A stretch of 64,000 nt of DNA, from NCBI GenBank assembly GCA_035771175.1, contig CM069590.1, positions 31,076,821 through 31,140,820 of the forward strand. Reading direction: 5' to 3'. This document shows, one piece after another, positions 1 through 10,988 of this stretch; positions within the stretch are counted from its first letter, which is position 1; every line of letters begins with the position of its first letter. The notes below the pieces were generated by a model. The model had not been told where the DNA came from and did no database searches. It worked only from the letters and a program-made list of their open reading frames with translations. This stretch comes from Paratinospora sagittata (Eukaryota > Streptophyta > Magnoliopsida > Ranunculales > Menispermaceae). The position numbers and the translations under genes were made by a program.

Positions 1-2621
1 TCGATACACCTAGCGTGTCGTCAGCCTAATTTAAACAAGCCAATGAACACATAATTCCCATATAAGCATCATTCTAAATGGACATAATCAAATCATTAAG
101 ATAATTACATTCCAAAATTGACAACCATAAAATTCCATAAGCCCACAACAATCAAATATACAAAATCATACCAAATCATAAGTACATTCTATTTATGTGT
201 TAAGTATAAATACAGTAGGTGTTATTACGTACATATTTACCAAAATACAAAAATTTACGAAGACACCTACATCACCAAAAATACGGGAAATGCTCCGCAG
301 TCAAGCTTTTCCCTTCACTTTCCTATCAAAACCTGAAATGATAAGAATGAGGAGTGAGCTATAACAAGCTCAATCAATGTTTTCTACAAGTTGCAATATA
401 CATGCATCTAGATAAAACATGGCGAGATCATTAAAACAATTTAAATAACATGGTGATATACAAGATTACATGCATGCCAGCTATAATGCATCATGTCAAT
501 AACCAAGACAATGCATATCATTTTTTTCCAAACATGCCAATGCAATCCTAAACACCTCCAGAGCAAGGGCGATCAAAAGCCCGGGTTCGCAACACTCAGC
601 GCCCGATCCGACGAAACAATACTCGTATTATAATAGGATTCCCGGGGTTGTGTAGCTAATAGGATCAGACCACTAAAACAAATACCATGTCTAGGCGATC
701 CTATCTACATAAGCCATAAAATCCTCTGCAAGGTCCACAACTAGAGATCACCGCTAGACTTACGAGATTTTCCTAAGAAAATCTCAACTAGGAGACCAAA
801 ATCCTATTGTTAACCCAACCAGACTATGCTCAACTTCATTTCATGAAACATTAAATAATGCATAACGCATATATATTAATGCAAAACATTTTATATAATA
901 CAATTCCATATATATAGAATCCAAATGTAAGAAACACTCACAAATGATTGGCTAGACTTAACCAATCCAAATCCAATCAATATAAGTACTAGGATACCAC
1001 CAAAACACTCCTATACACCTCAACCTCCAATTGGCTTAATTGGGACACTAGGATAAATCACAAACCCTGCATATACATAGGCTCATTCATCATTAAAATC
1101 AGTCCAAGCATGACATTCAACCATGAATAACCCCAATTCAATAGCCAATTTAAGATTTTAAAACGGTTGCACCAATGAGCTAACCCATATAGCTCAATCG
1201 ACCCATTTTACATCTAATTAAACCACATTCAACCCAAAAGAATGCATAAGGTTGATTCTCATGATCCAACCATCACAATACAATGCATTCAATCATAATT
1301 AGGATCAATTAGACTAATCCTCATGTCAATTTCATCAATTGACTTAGTCTAGGTCAAAATCCCCAAATTTGGGCAAATTTCAATATTCATGGCCTAGGCA
1401 AAATTTGCACTACACCTAGGTTTTTCAACATTCAAAATCAGTAAATTGAGCCATCAATCATCCACATTTACCCATTTAATCAACATAGATGACATGCAAC
1501 TTGAATGGAAAACCCTAAGTCCCTAACCTAGGTTTAGGTCAAATACACACAACCCTACAAGTTTCTTACTAGAAATTGGGGGTTCACCATTAATGGGTTT
1601 CCAACACCCTCTAAGCACATATATCTAACATGAAAGACCTAACTCCAACATGTGTTCTTCTACCACCCCCTTCAAATCTGGGATTCAAGTGTGGAAAACA
1701 CTCCTTAGGTGTAAGTTTAGGTCAGGGAAGGCCATTAACACCATTTACAAGCTTAAAGGAACACAAACAAGCAAACCCTAGGTCTAGAACCCTTCAAATT
1801 CGTGGTTCATACCATTACCTAGGTCAAAAGAAAGCTTGAATGCATAAGCTAAAGAGATTTTAGGAAGAAAATAAGGAAGACATGCAAACCTTGGGGGATT
1901 CTTGAGCAAGAATGCCCAAAACCCTAGCTTTTCTCCTCCTTTTCTCTTCTCCACCTCCTTTCCCTCTTCTCCAACTCTTTTGCCTCTTTTCAAAGTGTAA
2001 AAATGAGCAAAAATTCGCCCAAGGGGTTTTATAGAAATTAAGTTTTGAGTTGGGCCCACACTTAAATAAAACACACTTAAAAAATATAAAATTCTTGCAA
2101 ACGACTTAGGAATTTAACATCGTAACCGTCCAAATTTTTATGAGTCAGTTACTAACCTTCTGGTAAAATTTCAGCTCAATCCAACGGTGGGAATGCAAGG
2201 TCCCACCTTTTGAGCAAAACTGCGCAAGATAATTCACAAATCTGAGCAGTAGTGTTTGGAATCTTATACCTCACAGTAGACAACTCCGATTAAGATCTTC
2301 ACCTTCATAAGGAATATCTATCAGAAAAGAATAATCTGTCAAAATTTTAGCTCAATCGGACCACGAATCTAGAAGAACAAGCCATTGATGTAATCAGTGA
2401 TAGAAATTTCTTCCTCCATGGAGCGAGCTCCACTGATCCAAAACTCCATTTTTGACATGTTTCGTTGCCGAATGGGTCTCTGATCATTTTAAAACTTTAT
2501 GCACATATTAAACAACTTAAAAGAATGCAAATACACTTGAACTAACACACATCAAGCGTCAAATACGTATACGGGTACTCTACAAGTCATGATGACATCA
2601 TTCTAAGGTATGGGCGTTACA
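1..2621 (-). repeat. 3' LTR of element G
   Basis: On the minus strand the LTR starts TGTAACGCCC at 2621, just after a weak purine tract (2622-2640), and runs to the window edge. The first bases of the window match the last 60-100 bp of the 5' LTR of element A, so nearly the whole LTR (about 2.65-2.7 kb) is present. It shares with the A LTRs the block GGAGCTCGCTCCATGGAGGA and the following 'gaagaaattt'. No gene is seen inside; short open frames here are not conserved in the A copy. Confidence 0.8.
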
Positions 2622-2678
2622 ATTCTCCGCAACTTAAGAGTATTTTTGTCCTAAAAAATGAAATCAAGATAACTAACC

Positions 2679-3659
2679 TCAGTCGGTAAAAAGATCGGGG
2701 ATCTGCTCCCTCATCTGGTCCTCACGTTCCCAGGTTTGCTCTTCGTTATCGTGGAATTGTCATTTGACTCGCACAAGCGGGATCTTCTTATTCCTCAGTT
2801 TCTAAACCCGACGAGCCACAATCTGGATCGGCAACTCCTCATAAGTCGTGTCCTCCCCAACTTGCAAATGACTCACATCAAGCACATGAGTTGGATCAAG
2901 ATGGATCATCATTATACTTCCTCAGCATCGATACATGGAATACATACATCATGAACACCCTAGAGCTGAGAAGGTAGAGCCAACTTGTAAGCTACTGGTC
3001 CAATCCTCTCAACAATCCAAAATGGTCCAATAAACCTAGGGGAAAGTTTCCCTCTAACGTCGAACCTTGTCTGACCTTTACGCAGTGAGACTTTAAGCAA
3101 AACTAGGTTTTCCTTGGCAAACACTAACGACTGATGTCGGTTATCATAATAACTCTTTTGCCTGTCCTGAGCCGACTTCAGCCTCTACCGAATTAGCTTG
3201 ATCTTTTTCGTCTGCTCAACAACTGTATCAGGACCCGATAGCTGCATATCGCCCACCTCGTACAAACAAGCTAGTGATCTCCTGGGTTTTCCATACAAAG
3301 CCTCATATGGTGTCATATCGATGCTCGCCTGATAACTGTTATTATAAGCAAACTCACATAAGGGAAAATGCTCACCCCAGCCCCCTACCGAGCTCTGAAA
3401 TGCAAGACCTGAGCATATCCTCCAGCATCTGAATCACTCTTTCAGTTTGACCATCCGTCTGAGGGTGAAATGTTGTACTGAGTCGGAGACCGGTCCCAAA
3501 TCGAGTTTGCAAAGCCTGCCAAAACCTCGATGTAAACCGTGGATCTCTATCAGATATGATCGACACGGGTGTCCCATGAAATCTCACGATCTCTCTCACA
3601 TATAGTAGGCTTAGTCTATCCACAGAGTTTCTGGTACTCATAGGAAAGAAGTGTGCACT
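2679..3659 (-). pseudogene. Element G integrase C-terminal half and chromodomain remnant
   Basis: The segment carries the second half of the integrase core (motifs SDRDPRFTSRFW and [12 protein letters not shown] at 3420-3560), then the AYNNSYQASI block, and ends in a chromodomain (IPLVRVKWQFHDNEEQTWE) with a TGA stop at 2679-2681. The product would insert the cDNA and target chromatin. Frames shift between about 2950 and 3400 and some stops are present. Its upstream half lies beyond solo LTR H, at 6651 and higher. Homologous blocks are found in elements A and I. Confidence 0.85.
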
Positions 3660-4381
3660 TGTGACGTCCCGAAAATTATTTCATCTAGCCCATAACCCAA
3701 TTGCATTTTGCCCAAACTCTATGTGTTGCCATGATATGTTTGGTGTTTGTTTGATGGTTGTTTAATGTTTGTATAGTTGATGCTTGATAATGTATATAAA
3801 TATGTGTATCATAAATTGTATATGGGTCATGTTAAATTAAAGTATAATGCATATGTTATTATTTATGCATGGGCCCATTAAACCATGAATTGATATGGGT
3901 TAGGATTGATTAAATAAAACGATAAATGAGAATGAAAATTTGGTGTATTAAATGGATTGAACATTTAAAATACATGGAAGCATGAGATTGGTTAAAGTAC
4001 ATGTGGTTGGTATGGGTAGTATGAGACCAACACATGTGAAGGTTGGTGCATGAAAGTGGACAAGTGTCCCATGCCCACTTCTCTAATCCAAGAATGTGCT
4101 AGAAAATGAGGTGAGTGGAGGAGAGAATCCAAGAATGTGCTAGAAAGTGAGGTGAGTGGAGGAGGGAATCAAGGAAGTGCTAGAAAGAGGTGAGTGGAGA
4201 GAAAGGAAAAAAAGAAGAGAAAGGAAAGAAGAGAAAGGAAAGAAGAAGAGAAAGAAGGAGGGAGTTGCAGGAGAAAGATATCTGCGACATTTTCATCAAA
4301 GAGCTGGATCTTTGGGATATATGGTCAGATTGAGCTCAACATTTGTCAGCAAGTTCGTAGCTTATGGTTATTCATTCAGGT

Positions 4382-4734
4382 CGGTGGAGATCTTGATCAG
4401 AGGTTTCGTCTAAGAGATCTAACCTCTCAAACAAGGCTGGTCGGAAAGTCTGGATTTATCGCACGTTTCACTCAAACTTATCGATTTCCTTAATCTACCG
4501 TTGGATGGATATCAAATTTGGGTACGTAGTGTAAAACTAATATTTCTACATTCTGAACGGTGAAGATCTTGATTAGTTGTTTTTTCTGAGAGATCTAACC
4601 TCTGAAACAAAGCTGGTCGGAAAGTCTGGATTTCTCGTACCATTTCGCTCAAACTTGTAGATCTCCTCAATCTACTGTTGGATGGATATCAAATTTGGGT
4701 ATGTAGTTTATAACTGATAATTATGTATTCGGAA
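4382..4734 (+). repeat. 176-177 bp tandem duplication inside solo LTR H
   Basis: Two adjacent imperfect copies (4382-4557 and 4558-4734) each start CGGTG(G/A)AGATCTTGAT and carry GGTCGGAAAGTCTGGATTT and TGGATGGATATCAAATTTGG. A short third start follows at 4735. The B-family LTR at 53343-56175 has a single copy of this block. Confidence 0.8.
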
Positions 4735-5823
4735 CGGTGGAGATTTTTATGCATTTAGTATTTTTTGTGATATAGTCATCTGAGTTTGAGTATTTGCAGC
4801 AGGAAAGGAGAAATTGTCTGATTAGAGACTTGTTCATCAAATATACTTATCTTTTCGGTCCACCGTTGGATTGGGCTGATATTTGGACAGAAGGTTTGTT
4901 TCTTCATATAATTCAATCTGTACGGTTGATTTTGTGATTACATATTTCTGTTGGTATATTGATACATCTGAACAGAATAGTAAATGAAGAATTGGTAGGG
5001 TTGCTTGTATTAGACCTAAATTTAGAATATGAACTTAGACCTTTCCAAATAGCTTGCATGTCAACTATGTTGACCTAGTTGTCATTGTTGATGAACCCAT
5101 GATGCAAAATCAGTGATATACATGGCTGAACATGGTGACCTAGTGTAAATCGACAATATGGCCTAAGTATGGAAATTTTCATATTTTAGGGCTTTTGATG
5201 CTTTTGGCCTAGAATCATTGAATTGATGCAACTTATGTTTAACTAAGCATGATTAGGGTTGATTATGCTACTGATTTGGTGGTTGTGACCATATCATGGG
5301 TTAGGCCTACTTGTGATCAAGTGACCCAATTTGGGCATGTTTATGCCTAAAGGAATTGAAAATCAGAATTTTTGATTAATAGAATGGTTTATGTATGAGA
5401 ACTATGCATTAGAGGCCTAAGTCATGTGATTTGAGTTGAATGATGGGATTAGATGGGATTTAGGCCTATTGTTTATATGTGGGCTGATTTAGGGTTGATG
5501 TGTAATGTCTATGTGATTGAGCATAGAAATTGATGTATGGTAGGATATTGATGTATGTTTCAGGATCTTGATTGGGTTGATTCGGTTTGGTGGTCGTGTG
5601 TGGTTAAATACTCTCGCGAGGCTTGGTTGTGAGTAGACTTCATTTATGATTATATCTTTTATGTCATCATATCACTTATATATTGTATGTTGAAAGCATG
5701 AATGTGTTCTAATGTTTTGAATGATGCATTGATTTGAGAAAACCTTATGACTTTGGTTGGGCCCATCTATCTGGCTAATAGGGGGACTTAACCTTGTCAT
5801 AGGAGGGTTTTAGGAAAGAAAGA

Positions 5824-5925
5824 TATTGGGGTCAACGGTACGGTGAAATAGACGTGCGCTAGTAACCCAAAATAAACATGATTGGGATCAACGGTACGGT
5901 GAAATAGACGTGCACTAGTAACCCA
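5824..5925 (+). repeat. 57 bp direct repeat inside solo LTR H
   Basis: The block CAACGGTACGGTGAAATAGA followed by CGTGC(G/A)CTAGTAACCCA occurs at 5824-5869 and again at 5881-5925. The same pair, inverted and diverged, is seen at about 54065-54170 in the B 5' LTR, so the duplication is ancestral to the family. Confidence 0.75.
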
Positions 5926-6650
5926 GTGCATGTGGAATGTGGATCCAAATTGATAAGCTTTTACTTGCATCGAACTTATTATAAATGCTTGATATCTATA
6001 TGTTATGAGCTTTTAATCATGCTACACATTGACATGCATACATGATATTTATTGATGAGTATTGAAAGCATATTTGAATTCTATTCACTGGGCACCGTTG
6101 GCTCACCCTCATTTTCCTCTTTCAGGTCCTTCTGTCCCGAATAAGGGCAAAGGAGTAGTCATATCTTGAGGGCCTTGCCTGCGAGAGAATCCAAAGCCTC
6201 GATGTGAGTTGAGAGGCATTTGATTGAATTGTGTTTTAAATTATGAAGTATTATATTTTGGATTATGTAATTATAATACTTACCACATTGTAGTATGGGT
6301 GAGTTGGGACTTGTTGGATAGACCATGTGGGCATATGACGGTTTTTATTTGTACCCACAATTTTGGACTTTATGTGTATGTCAATTTTAATGGACTGTAG
6401 GGATTATGATTTTATTTATGGTTCAATTTTTGTGGATTATCTATTGTCTTGGATGATTAATACGGTGGGTAGTTTTGTTTAGTACCTTTTGATATTATGT
6501 CGTTGTTTGAGATAAGGCTCGTAGGGTCTCAACCACCTCACGGGAGTTGAGGAGTGGTCGGAGATGCCTACGCCGGGCGTCCCGCCCCGGCATTCCGCAT
6601 GCCACTCCCTGCGGGGTTGGTGGTCCGGGGTGCAGGGTCGCCACAACACT

Positions 6651-7200
6651 TTTCGACAATTTATTGACCACAACCCAAATTACATCAAATCTGCCCTGAG
6701 ACTTCGGCAATCCCATGATGAAATCCATCATTATGTGCTCCCATTTTCACTCAAGTATGGGCAACGGCTGCATTTGACCTCCAAGCTTCCGGTGTTCACC
6801 CTTAACCTGCTGGCACACCTCACATCTCTGCACATACTCAACTATACTCTTCTTCATCCCATGCCACCACATAGACCTTTTCATGTCATGATAAATCTTG
6901 GTAGCCCTTGGATGAATAGTATACTGAGATCTGTGTGCCTCCTGAAGTAACTCAGTCTGCAACTCAACATCATATGGGATCCATAGTCTCCCTCTAAAAT
7001 GCAAGGCATCATCTGACCCTCTCTGCCAATCGGCCTGGTCAACACCGTCTGCATATCTATAGTACATATCAAAATTCGGACTATGTTCCTGTAGATCCTT
7101 AACCCTCTGAATATGGGCATCAGCAAGCTGCACGTTCATTTGAGCACATATCTCACTATGTGGTATGTCCGAGCGTATACCCATCATCGTCACTCTCTCA
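6651..7200 (-). pseudogene. Element G integrase N-terminal half (HHCC zinc finger and start of core)
   Basis: The frame at 6747-7193 holds the HHCC zinc-binding region of integrase, with histidines in HRSQYTIHPRATK and the cysteine pair in CEVCQQVKGEH. The start of the DDE core (DFIMGLPKSQGRFDVIW) follows in the next frame at 6651-6731. The core is cut at 6651 by solo LTR H; the rest lies below 3660. It is equivalent to 39540-39840 of element A. Confidence 0.88.
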
Positions 7201-7223
7201 ACTAAATGTCACTGCTGAGCCAT

Positions 7224-8654
7224 CTAGAAAGCCACTACTCGAGTCTCTGCTCGCTTCCGACTCAATGCGTCAGCCACAACATTGGCTTTGTCAGGATGAT
7301 ACTCCAAAAAGAAATCATAATCCTTAAGCAACTCAAGCCATCTCCTCTGCCGCATATTCAGTTCCTTCTGATCAAAGAGATACTTCAAACTCTTATGATC
7401 ATAATAAAAAGTGAACCTCTTATCATAAAGGTAATGCCTCAATAGCTTCAGTGCAAACACTATAACTGCCAGCTCCAAATCATGCACAGGGTAATTGTGT
7501 TTATACACCTTAAGCTACCTAGATGCATATGCCACCACTCTACCCTCTTGCATCAACACACATCTCAGACCCAAGAGTGATGCATTAGTAAAAATCACCA
7601 ACTCTTTCCCAGGCTCTGGAAGAATCAATACTAGAGTTGTAGTCAACTTCTGTTTCAACTCACTAAAAGCTTTCTCATAGGAATCTGTCCATGTGAAGGC
7701 CACATTCTTCTGAGTCAGCTTAGTCAACGGTGCGACTATGGTGGAAAAGTCCTTCACAAACTTCCTATAATAGCCAGCCAAACCCAAAAAACTATGAATC
7801 TCTATCATTGTGGTAGGCCTTGGCCAACCAATGATTACCTCGACCATAGCAGAATCAACTTAGATACCTTCCGCACTAACCACATGACCCAAGAATTTCA
7901 CCTCTGTCATCCACAAATCACACTTGCTAAGCTTGGCATACAGTCTATGCTCCAACAATGTCTGCAATGTAACTCTGAGATGACGCTCATGATCCTCCTT
8001 AGTTTTAGAGTATACTAGGATATCATTAATGAAGACTATAATGAACTGGTCGAGATACGGCCTGAATACCCTCTACATCAGATCCATGAACATAGCTAGT
8101 GCATTAGTCAACCCGAAGGGCATCACCAAGAACTCGTAATGTCCATACCTCGTCCAAAAAGCAGTCTTTGGTACATCCTCATCCCTAATCCTCAACTGAT
8201 GGTACCCAGACCTCACGTCTATCTTCGAAAAGAACTTGGCCCCAATCAATTGGTCAAACAAGTCATCGATGCGTGGAAGAGGATACTTGTTTTTCACAGT
8301 CACCTTGTTCAGCTGACGGTAGTCTATGCACAATCTAAGACTTTTGTCTTTCTTCTTCACAAATAACACAGGTGCTCCTCAAGGTGACATACTAGGGAAA
8401 ATTAACCCCTTGCCCATCAGCTCATCTAGCTGAGCTCTAAGGTCATTCAACTCTTTCGGTGCCATACAATACGATGGAATAGAAATGGGTTTTGTTCCGG
8501 GCATCAGCTCAATAATGAAGACTACCTCTCGCTTAGGCGGTAAGCCAGGTAACTCATAAAAAAAAACCTCTGGATACTCACAGACCACAAGAATGTCTAC
8601 TAACTGAACACCCTGTCCCACATCATCCACTAGCCATCGTAGCAATCTCAACAC
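7224..8654 (-). pseudogene. Element G reverse transcriptase and RNase H remnant
   Basis: RT lies at about 8654-7850 and RNase H at about 7680-7224 (minus strand). Visible RT blocks are [33 protein letters not shown] and MPFGLTNA. The catalytic box reads [11 protein letters not shown], so the first of the two metal-binding aspartates is Asn. RNase H blocks are FTNASLLG (usual TDAS) and [14 protein letters not shown], followed by the [16 protein letters not shown] linker. At least two in-frame stops are present (after FMDLM and in VSAEGI*VDSA), and the frame splits at about 8370. It is non-functional. Confidence 0.9.
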
Positions 8655-8660
8655 CAGTGG

Positions 8661-9029
8661 CTAATCTACCCTAGGTAGGTGGTTTAGATACAGTTCTGCC
8701 TTGAAAACCAAGACTGGTTGTCCGAGTATCTGAAAGACAACCCTCTTACCGAAACAATCAATATGTGCGTGATATGCTGCCAGCCAATCCATACCCAATA
8801 TGTCATCGAACTCAAGGAACTCTAAGACTCTAAGGTCAACAGTCATCTCATGGTCCTCGAATCTATCAATGCATCCCACACATACCATGTTAGGGTAAAT
8901 CCTCTCACCGGCCGACGTACTCAAGATCAACGGAGTACTAGTCCTAACAGGAGATATTCTCAATCTATCTACCACACTACGAGAAATAAATGACAGAGTA
9001 GAGCCAACATCAATCAAGACATACATCAT
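8661..9029 (-). pseudogene. Element G aspartic protease remnant
   Basis: The 122-codon frame contains the retropepsin-type core [14 protein letters not shown] and the second half [18 protein letters not shown]. The active triad is D-V-G where element A has D-A-G. The protease would cut the Gag-Pol polyprotein. It joins the gag zinc knuckle on the right and the RT on the left, as usual for a Gypsy pol. A stop separates it from the RT frame. Confidence 0.85.
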
Positions 9030-9636
9030 AGAATCACAAATGATGATTGCAACTTCAATTAACTATTTGCAAGCCTCTGGGTTTACCTGAGTAATAGCTA
9101 TGGCCTGCTCCCTGGTAGCAACTAGCACAGGACTGAGCTGGGTAGCTGATGCCCTACGAGGACATTAATTCCTCTTGTGCCCCTAAGCCCCACACTCGAA
9201 ACAGACTATCGATCTCAGTGCCCTAGGTGCTGAAAACACAGCCTGTGACTCTGCCCCGGCTGTCTACTGTCCACTTTATCTCGCTGAGCTCTGGATCTAC
9301 CTGAGTAACAGCTCTGGCCTGCTCACTGGTAGCAATTGGCATAGGACTGAGCTAGGTAGCAGACGCCCTACGAGATCACTGATTCCTCTTGTGCCCCTGA
9401 GCCCCACACTCGAAACATACTATTGGTCTCGGTGTCCTAGGTGCTGAAAACACAGCCTATGACTCTGCCCCGACTGTCTGCTGTCCACTATATCTCGCTG
9501 AGCTCTGCTGTTGGGGTAGGCCCAAAATTTGAACACTCTGGCTTGCAACTGGTGGTGTCACAGTGACTAAAGCGGAGGCTACAGACGCCTCATATCCACT
9601 GCCACTGAATCTCTGCCTCTTGCTATGTCGGTTCCT
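9030..9636 (-). pseudogene. Element G gag C-terminal end with duplicated zinc knuckle
   Basis: The gag nucleocapsid tail is broken. The CCHC knuckle (CFECGA.GHKRN) is present twice because of a 214 bp tandem duplication (9085-9298 and 9299-9512). The last cysteine position of the knuckle is altered in both copies. The upstream frame at 9457-9762 reads RQRFSGSGYEASVASA, which aligns to RPRINGSRYEASIASA of element A. Similarity ends near 9636. Confidence 0.8.
9085..9512 (-). repeat. 214 bp tandem duplication of gag zinc-knuckle region
   Basis: Two copies at an exact 214 bp offset each begin ACCTGAGTAA(T/C)AGCT on the plus strand and end TCTCGCTGAGCTCTG. They differ at scattered positions, so the duplication is not recent. 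214 is not a multiple of 3, so it shifts the frame. Confidence 0.85.
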
Positions 9637-10560
9637 TATTTCCTTTAATTTTACTTTTGGAATTGTCCAGGTTTGTAAAGATTTATTGTTTTCTATAGAC
9701 ATAAATTGATTAAAATAATTAATTTTAAAATTTTTATTTTTTAAATGAAAAAATGGTTTCATAATTTTCTAAAAAATAAATTTATTGAAATTGATTTATT
9801 AAAAATTAAATATTTTAAGAATGTGTTAAATAGTTTTTTTAAAAACTCAATAATTTTATAATTTTGTTAAAAATTGTATAAATAAAAATTAAATGTTCAT
9901 TAGAACTAAAACAATTTAATAAAGAATTAAATAATGTACTAAATTAATTAATTTATTGTTTTTAATAAATATTATTAATTGAATTAAAAATAGTTTTATA
10001 ATTTTCTAAAAAATAATTTTATTGAAATAATTTATTAATTTATCAAAAATTAATTTTATCATTTATTTTAAGTTGTTTTTATTTAAAATTAATTTAATTA
10101 ATATTGCCTAAAATTAATTTTATGAAATTTAATAGAAGTAATTTCATCAATTTTATTAAACTAATATAATTAATTTTATAAAAATAATTAATTTTATTGA
10201 ATATTATTTTACTTATTTTTATAAAAATAATTTTGATATTTATTAAAAGTTTATTTTTAGTTTATTTAAGAAATATTTTAAAATCTTTAGGATAAATTGA
10301 AAAATAGTTTTGATAAATTGAAGAATATTCATATTTAAAATAAATGAATTTTTTTTTATTTAAAATAACTAATTACTTGAAAATTTATTTTGTTAATTGT
10401 AGTAATTGAAATTAATTAATTAAATTCCTTAATAAATGAATAAGTTAATTTAATTTTTAATAGTTTATTAATTTAATCATAGTTTTAATAATTTAATTTT
10501 TTTAATTTTAAATAATTTTATAATATTTTGTTAATTAATTTATTTTTTAGTATTAAAATT
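9637..10560. other. Extremely AT-rich spacer
   Basis: This is almost entirely A and T, with many variants of TTAATTAATTTTATTAAA. No reading frame, element end or repeat unit could be fixed. It lies between the truncated end of element G and the upstream region of the HCC2-like gene. Confidence 0.7.
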
Positions 10561-10988
10561 AAAAGATCGTCTGTGATTTTGATGCGAGACTAAATACAAC
10601 AATATAACATTTTAATTGTTAAATTCTCCTTAATCACACTACTTTTTAATTCCTACCTTCCAAACCCCACCTCAAAACAGGGGTTAGAGGCGTTTGAGTT
10701 AGGATCCCGATTGGACTCGCCGATTCACGCTAACGATTCATATTTGCTTCCTAGTTTACTCTCTGCTGACCATACTTGAACGGTGCTTCTTGAACCCCAA
10801 GAAGCCGACGCATGCCTCCTCAATTAAATCCTTCTGGAACTTCAAAACTGTGTCTGCTCTCTTTCAAAGCAAGTTTCCGTCTTCTTCAATGGAGTCCTCT
10901 GCATAAGTCGATTAATTTTAGTTGTGTTTCGAGGAGGTGGTTTCCACTCAATCTTGTGAAAACCCATTAACATTTGCTCTCTGAAACC
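10561..10988 (+). promoter_or_regulatory. Upstream region and probable 5' leader of the HCC2-like gene
   Basis: The composition changes from very AT-rich to mixed just before the first exon. It must hold the promoter and 5' UTR, because the ATG is at 10989 and the sequence to the left is spacer and transposon. A TATA-like AATATAACA lies near 10610. No transcription start can be fixed from sequence alone. One minus-strand frame here is a shadow. Confidence 0.4.

Larger units (their letters stand above)
3660..6645 (+). mobile_element. Solo LTR H (family of element B), inserted in integrase of G
   Basis: A 2986 bp sequence starts TGTGACGTCCCG and ends GGGTCGCCACA. The flanks are GCACT (3655-3659) and ACACT (6646-6650), a 5 bp target duplication with one change. 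Removing the insert rejoins the integrase codons on either side (about VDRLTKS to AHFFPM). It matches, in inverse orientation, the LTR of element B (53343-56175), including both ends. No internal retroelement domain is present, so it is a solo LTR left by LTR-LTR recombination. It is longer than the B LTR mainly because of a 176 bp tandem duplication. Confidence 0.9.
1..9636 (-). mobile_element. Ty3/Gypsy chromovirus G, 5'-truncated, split by solo LTR H
   Basis: This is a minus-strand Gypsy element read from gag zinc knuckle (about 9.6 kb) through protease, RT, RNase H and integrase to a chromodomain and 3' LTR at the left edge. The domain order PR-RT-RH-INT-CHD is that of plant chromoviruses (Tekay/Del-like). 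The first part of gag and the 5' LTR are missing: similarity to element A (33-41 kb) stops near 9636, where very AT-rich sequence begins. The integrase is interrupted by solo LTR H (3660-6645). Frames are broken by several stops and shifts, so it is dead. Its LTR and pol are the same family as element A. Confidence 0.88.

Noticed and set aside
1..2621. Several 60-100 codon frames in the left-most 2.6 kb
   Set aside because: The region is the 3' LTR of element G; the frames are not preserved in the matching LTR of element A.
4156..4493. Lys/Glu/Arg-rich open frames in the left part of LTR H
   Set aside because: They come from a purine-rich run in the LTR. The B copy of the LTR lacks a matching frame, and no start context or domain is seen.
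9637..10560. AT-rich tract as an origin or matrix attachment region
   Set aside because: Composition alone does not support such a call; no unit structure or conserved box could be identified.
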